DNA of 9,613 bases from UMGS1502 sp045545435. Its GTDB lineage: Bacteria > Actinomycetota > Coriobacteriia > Coriobacteriales > Eggerthellaceae. The notes beneath the pieces are model-generated. The model was not told where the DNA came from, ran no database searches, and saw only the letters and a program-made list of their open reading frames with translations. Below are positions 8,022-9,613 of the stretch, piece by piece; position 1 is the stretch's first letter; each line of letters starts with the position of its first letter. A program made the translations under genes and the position numbers. The stretch spans positions 1 through 9,613 of the forward strand of contig JAZQAV010000046.1 of the NCBI GenBank assembly GCA_045545435.1. The letters are read 5' to 3'.

Positions 8022-8087
8022 GAGCCGTTGTAACAAGTAGCAAGGGAGAATAGTAACTTCAGTTACGCTTCGCTCCTCCAACGGCTC
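8022..8087. repeat. 9-bp perfect inverted repeat at the cassette/remnant junction
   Basis: GAGCCGTTG (8022-8030) and CAACGGCTC (8079-8087) are exact reverse complements around 48 bases. The right arm is coding in the hydrolase remnant (codons for A-S-R-W near its C-terminus), while the left arm lies just after the radical SAM stop. It may be a long-stem bidirectional transcript end between convergent genes, or a scar of the event that joined the cassette to the remnant region. There is no T-run, so a simple rho-independent terminator is not supported. Confidence 0.4.
8053..8066. repeat. Small palindrome GTAACT-TC-AGTTAC
   Basis: Six-bp perfect arms around two bases lie inside the larger 9-bp inverted repeat and overlap the hydrolase remnant stop codon (8063-8065). 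The nested arrangement would give a cruciform or branched stem in RNA from either strand. Function is unknown; a convergent transcript end is the simplest reading. Confidence 0.35.
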
Positions 8088-8345
8088 GCTATTTCCAAAA
8101 GCTTATCGGCAACTTCCTGCTCTTTCATTTGATAGGTGTGACCTGTCTCCTGTATAAAGACAAGTTCGTTTTCAGCTGCCGTTGGCATGTGACTGTTTAT
8201 GGTCTTTAAAAACGAAGTTGGATTGCCCCGCGTGAAGGTATCGTAGGTTCCAACCAAGAGCATACCTTTATGGGTAATCTTCTCCACCTGCGAAAAATCG
8301 CCATCTGCATTGGCGTGCGCGTTATTGAGAATCGGTTCAAAGAGC
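8063..8345 (-). pseudogene. C-terminal remnant of an alpha/beta hydrolase
   Basis: On the minus strand an open frame ending at 8063 encodes about 94 recognisable residues. They include MLLVGTYDTFTRGNPTSF and VFIQETGHTYQM, then a closing amphipathic helix (EVADKLLEIASRW). In alpha/beta hydrolases the Asp of a GxxD strand and a late GH supply the acid and histidine of the triad, and the Asp and His here fit. The N-terminal two-thirds, including the nucleophile-elbow serine, is absent. Upstream, the same frame runs into sequence that reads better as the tail of the flavin reductase in another frame, so the junction near 8340 looks like a deletion fusion. The upstream limit is therefore approximate. 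A Met at 8404 keeps the frame open, so a short protein could be made, but a catalytically complete hydrolase could not. Confidence 0.6.
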
Positions 8346-8970
8346 CATTGATGTGCGATTTTTGCAATACAGGGTGCCCAGCCCATGAGCGCAAACGGAA
8401 GCATCTACTGATCCTGCAGCTAACTTGTTGGGGAAAGCAGGATCGCGTAAAAGCGCTCGAGAGAGCGACAAAACGTTATGTTTGAATCCGTAAGAACGCG
8501 TTGCATGACCGCCTTGCTCCGCAGGCCGCCAACTAATATCACCGGTATATCTACTTCGTTTGCAAGAGTTGCAGCAAACGGCAGGAAATACGCTTCACCT
8601 TTCCCCGCGCGTATTCCTTGCACGCTGTTGCCGTTAGGCAATTCGCGATAAAACCCTCCCAAGGCAAGCTGCGTGATGACAGGAACATCGTACGTATGAA
8701 TGAGGTCGGTGAGTCTTTTGTATTCATCTATGAGGGCATCATCGTGAAGTCGCATCATGCCATCAAAGTAACGGTCGTTACCTGAAACACTGGTGAATCC
8801 AGTTATGATGCAGCCAACGCCACCACGGGCGAGCTCTTCATAGATGTCGTACGCTTTTGACTGATTGCCCCATTTGGCGCAGCTATTCCCTCCCAGGTCG
8901 CCGATCTTACAAGCCTATTCTTAAGATTCAGGGTCCCTAAATGAGCGGATTCGAATATCTTTTTTGTCAT
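8337..8970 (-). pseudogene. Decayed Old Yellow Enzyme-family NADH:flavin oxidoreductase
   Basis: Translation starts at ATG 8970 behind AGGAG (7-nt spacing). It gives a typical OYE N-terminus (NLKNRLVRSATWEG), then breaks in a T run at 8855-8858. The next frame continues with YEELARGGVGCIITGFTSV and LIDEYKRLTDLIHTYDVPVITQL. Near GGFYRE the sequence jumps to a late-barrel segment (GIRAGKGEAYFLPFA, IPVILVGG), so the middle of the barrel, including the usual catalytic HAAHGYL-type region, is missing. Two more frame changes follow, at the AAAA run 8470-8473 (FVALSSAFTR) and near 8444-8447 (DPAFPNKLAAGSVDAS). The last recognisable frame stops at 8337-8339. An intact member is about 370 aa or longer; this one could not bind FMN and substrate normally. 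Homopolymer frameshifts could be sequencing errors, but the internal deletion could not. It is divergent from the HxlR regulator, which was probably its controller. Confidence 0.85.
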
Positions 8971-8975
8971 AATTA

Positions 8976-9002
8976 CGCTCCTGTTTTCACTTTCTAGGAG
9001 CG
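8976..9002. promoter_or_regulatory. 7-bp inverted repeat containing the OYE ribosome-binding site
   Basis: CGCTCCT (8976-8982) and AGGAGCG (8996-9002) are perfect arms around 13 bases. On the minus strand the arm nearest the flavin-reductase ATG contains its AGGAG Shine-Dalgarno, so the stem would mask it in RNA. The likely transcription start for that gene falls near 8998, inside the other arm, so a DNA operator overlapping the start site is an equally good explanation. Confidence 0.45.
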
Positions 9003-9012
9003 AGTTTATAAT
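8984..9012 (+). promoter_or_regulatory. Sigma-70-type promoter of the HxlR gene, overlapping a divergent -10
   Basis: TTTTCA (8984-8989), 17 bases, then TATAAT (9007-9012) gives a perfect -10 and a 4/6 -35 directed at the regulator. On the minus strand TATAAA (9005-9010) overlaps it and faces the flavin reductase, with a weak -35. The two promoters therefore share their melted region and are likely mutually exclusive. Confidence 0.6.
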
Positions 9013-9013
9013 C

Positions 9014-9051
9014 AGGGAAGAAAAATACTAGTACGCAGTTTTTTCTTCCCT
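9014..9051. promoter_or_regulatory. Perfect 12-bp inverted repeat, probable HxlR operator
   Basis: AGGGAAGAAAAA (9014-9025) and TTTTTCTTCCCT (9040-9051) match perfectly around 14 bases, which begin with the 8-bp palindrome TACTAGTA (9026-9033). It starts at about the transcription start expected for the HxlR gene and covers the -35 zone of the divergent reductase promoter, the usual place for an autoregulating repressor of both genes. HxlR-family operators are dyads, often with TAC/GTA half-sites, which fits the central palindrome. A 5' leader hairpin is the alternative. Confidence 0.6.
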
Positions 9052-9069
9052 AGGAATCATGGAGCACTT

Positions 9070-9450
9070 ATGAGCAATACCACTGAGGTTGATTACCCCA
9101 TTGATGAAACGATGAGCGACGTAGCGGAAGACCGTTGCCCTATTTTGCATGCGCTTGACGTAGTGGGTCAAAAGTGGAAGCTTCCCATCCTGTGGTATTT
9201 GCACGAGGCCGAGGCTACGCGTTACAACGAACTCAAAAGACGTATGCCGGGAATCACGAACACCATGCTCACCAAGTCGCTGCACGAACTCGAGGAAGCG
9301 GGATTGGTGGTGCGCAGGAGTTACGACACGGTTCCGCCCAGAGTAGAGTACGCCCTTACCGAGGTGGGACGCGACCTGCTGCCAACGCTCAACGAGCTGT
9401 ATCGTTGGGGACAGTTGCACATGAGCGCATCAGCTCATAGCAACAAGTAA
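9070..9450 (+). CDS. HxlR-family winged helix-turn-helix transcriptional regulator
   Basis: This 126-aa protein is the usual length for the family. The HxlR signature is clear: CPILHALDVVGQKWKLPILW, then the recognition region (YNELKRRMPGITNTMLTKSLHELEEAGLV) and the wing VPPRVEYALTEVGRDLLP. It binds DNA as a dimer. Cys23 at the start of the domain is the conserved position that senses electrophiles or oxidants in relatives such as YodB and HypR. GGAG 5 nt before ATG 9070 supports the start. Divergent transcription from a flavin reductase, over a dyad in the shared promoter, indicates control of that gene plus autoregulation. Because the reductase is broken, the regulator now either acts only on itself or has targets elsewhere. 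The open frame, conserved residues and Shine-Dalgarno all look functional. Confidence 0.93.
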   Translation: MSNTTEVDYPIDETMSDVAEDRCPILHALDVVGQKWKLPILWYLHEAEATRYNELKRRMPGITNTMLTKSLHELEEAGLVVRRSYDTVPPRVEYALTEVGRDLLPTLNELYRWGQLHMSASAHSNK

Positions 9451-9503
9451 AATATTGAAATCAGTTGCTTTGAGGGATATAGGACAAAAAGTGTGTCTCT
9501 GAG

Positions 9504-9613
9504 CTAATCCAACCAGAACGGATACGGGTCCTTGTGGTGGAGTTCCTCCCACACCACCCGGTCTCCCCACTCCGTCCCTCCGTCGTCTCGTTTAGGCTGC
9601 ACCGAATAGGCCC
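9504..9613 (-). CDS. C-terminal fragment of an unidentified protein
   Basis: The minus-strand frame enters at the window edge and reads 35 residues to a TAG at 9504-9506. It ends in VVWEELHHKDPYPFWLD. The sequence is tryptophan- and acid-rich, without low-complexity character, and its base composition is richer in G+C than the cassette, like a native gene. The other two minus frames are less protein-like, and one stops after six codons. I do not recognise the family. It converges on the HxlR gene with 53 bases between them, in which I see no good terminator. Confidence 0.5.
   Translation of the reverse strand, partial: AYSVQPKRDDGGTEWGDRVVWEELHHKDPYPFWLD

Noticed and set aside
8346..8404. 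N-terminal extension of the hydrolase remnant up to the Met at 8404
   Set aside because: The same bases in another frame give a flavin-reductase-like tail (FPNKLAAGSVDAS), so this part of the open frame is more likely a shadow across a deletion junction.
9174..9440. 88-codon plus-strand frame overlapping the regulator
   Set aside because: It is an out-of-frame shadow of the HxlR gene, which has the family signature and the ribosome site.
9530..9560. GTGGTG...CACCAC stem as terminator for the HxlR gene
   Set aside because: It lies within the coding end of the minus-strand edge gene, has a bulge and is not followed by a T-run.
1..9613. CRISPR array, tRNA, rRNA, integrase or insertion sequence
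   Set aside because: No regularly spaced direct repeats, no tRNA cloverleaf and no transposase or recombinase motifs were seen on either strand.

Overview
The window looks like chromosome of an anaerobic, gut-type Actinomycetota, most likely class Coriobacteriia. This is an inference from the style of the surface protein (LPGTG anchor, HTHSW/CxxC modules, InlB-type repeat), the HxlR/Old Yellow Enzyme pair and the base composition. No rRNA or other taxonomic marker is present. The two edges and the regulator near 9.1-9.5 kb are visibly richer in G+C than the 4.1-8.0 kb interior, which suggests the interior was acquired.

Layout. (1) 2-145 (+): the last 47 codons of a truncated gene, possibly a TrkA-N-type potassium channel or transport regulator. 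(2) 173-4060 (-): a giant sortase-anchored surface protein of 1295 aa with signal peptide, beta-helix-like and Ig-like domains, CxxC modules, one InlB-type repeat and an LPGTG signal. (3) 4061-4346: an AT-rich divergent intergenic region with two inverted repeats. (4) 4347-8014 (+): a compact three-gene cassette. It encodes a serine-acetyltransferase-like hexapeptide transferase, a two-domain protein whose C-terminal half is a PL9-type pectate-lyase beta-helix but which has no signal peptide, and a radical SAM enzyme with a SPASM-like C-terminus. (5) 8015-8970: gene remnants on the minus strand, namely the C-terminal piece of an alpha/beta hydrolase and a frameshifted, internally deleted Old Yellow Enzyme (NADH:flavin oxidoreductase). 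(6) 8971-9069: a dense divergent control region with overlapping -10 boxes, a perfect 12-bp inverted repeat and a second 7-bp inverted repeat. (7) 9070-9450 (+): an intact HxlR-family regulator. (8) 9504-9613 (-): the C-terminus of an unidentified gene.

How the parts fit. The HxlR gene and the divergent flavin reductase form a classic electrophile/redox-responsive pair, but the reductase and the following hydrolase have decayed, so the regulator now faces a dead target. The acyltransferase/beta-helix/radical SAM cassette is the most unusual part. Its enzymes keep recognisable active-site residues and appear to be co-transcribed, yet I know of no described pathway with this combination. The surface protein is transcribed away from the cassette and is probably an adhesin-like wall protein not functionally linked to it.
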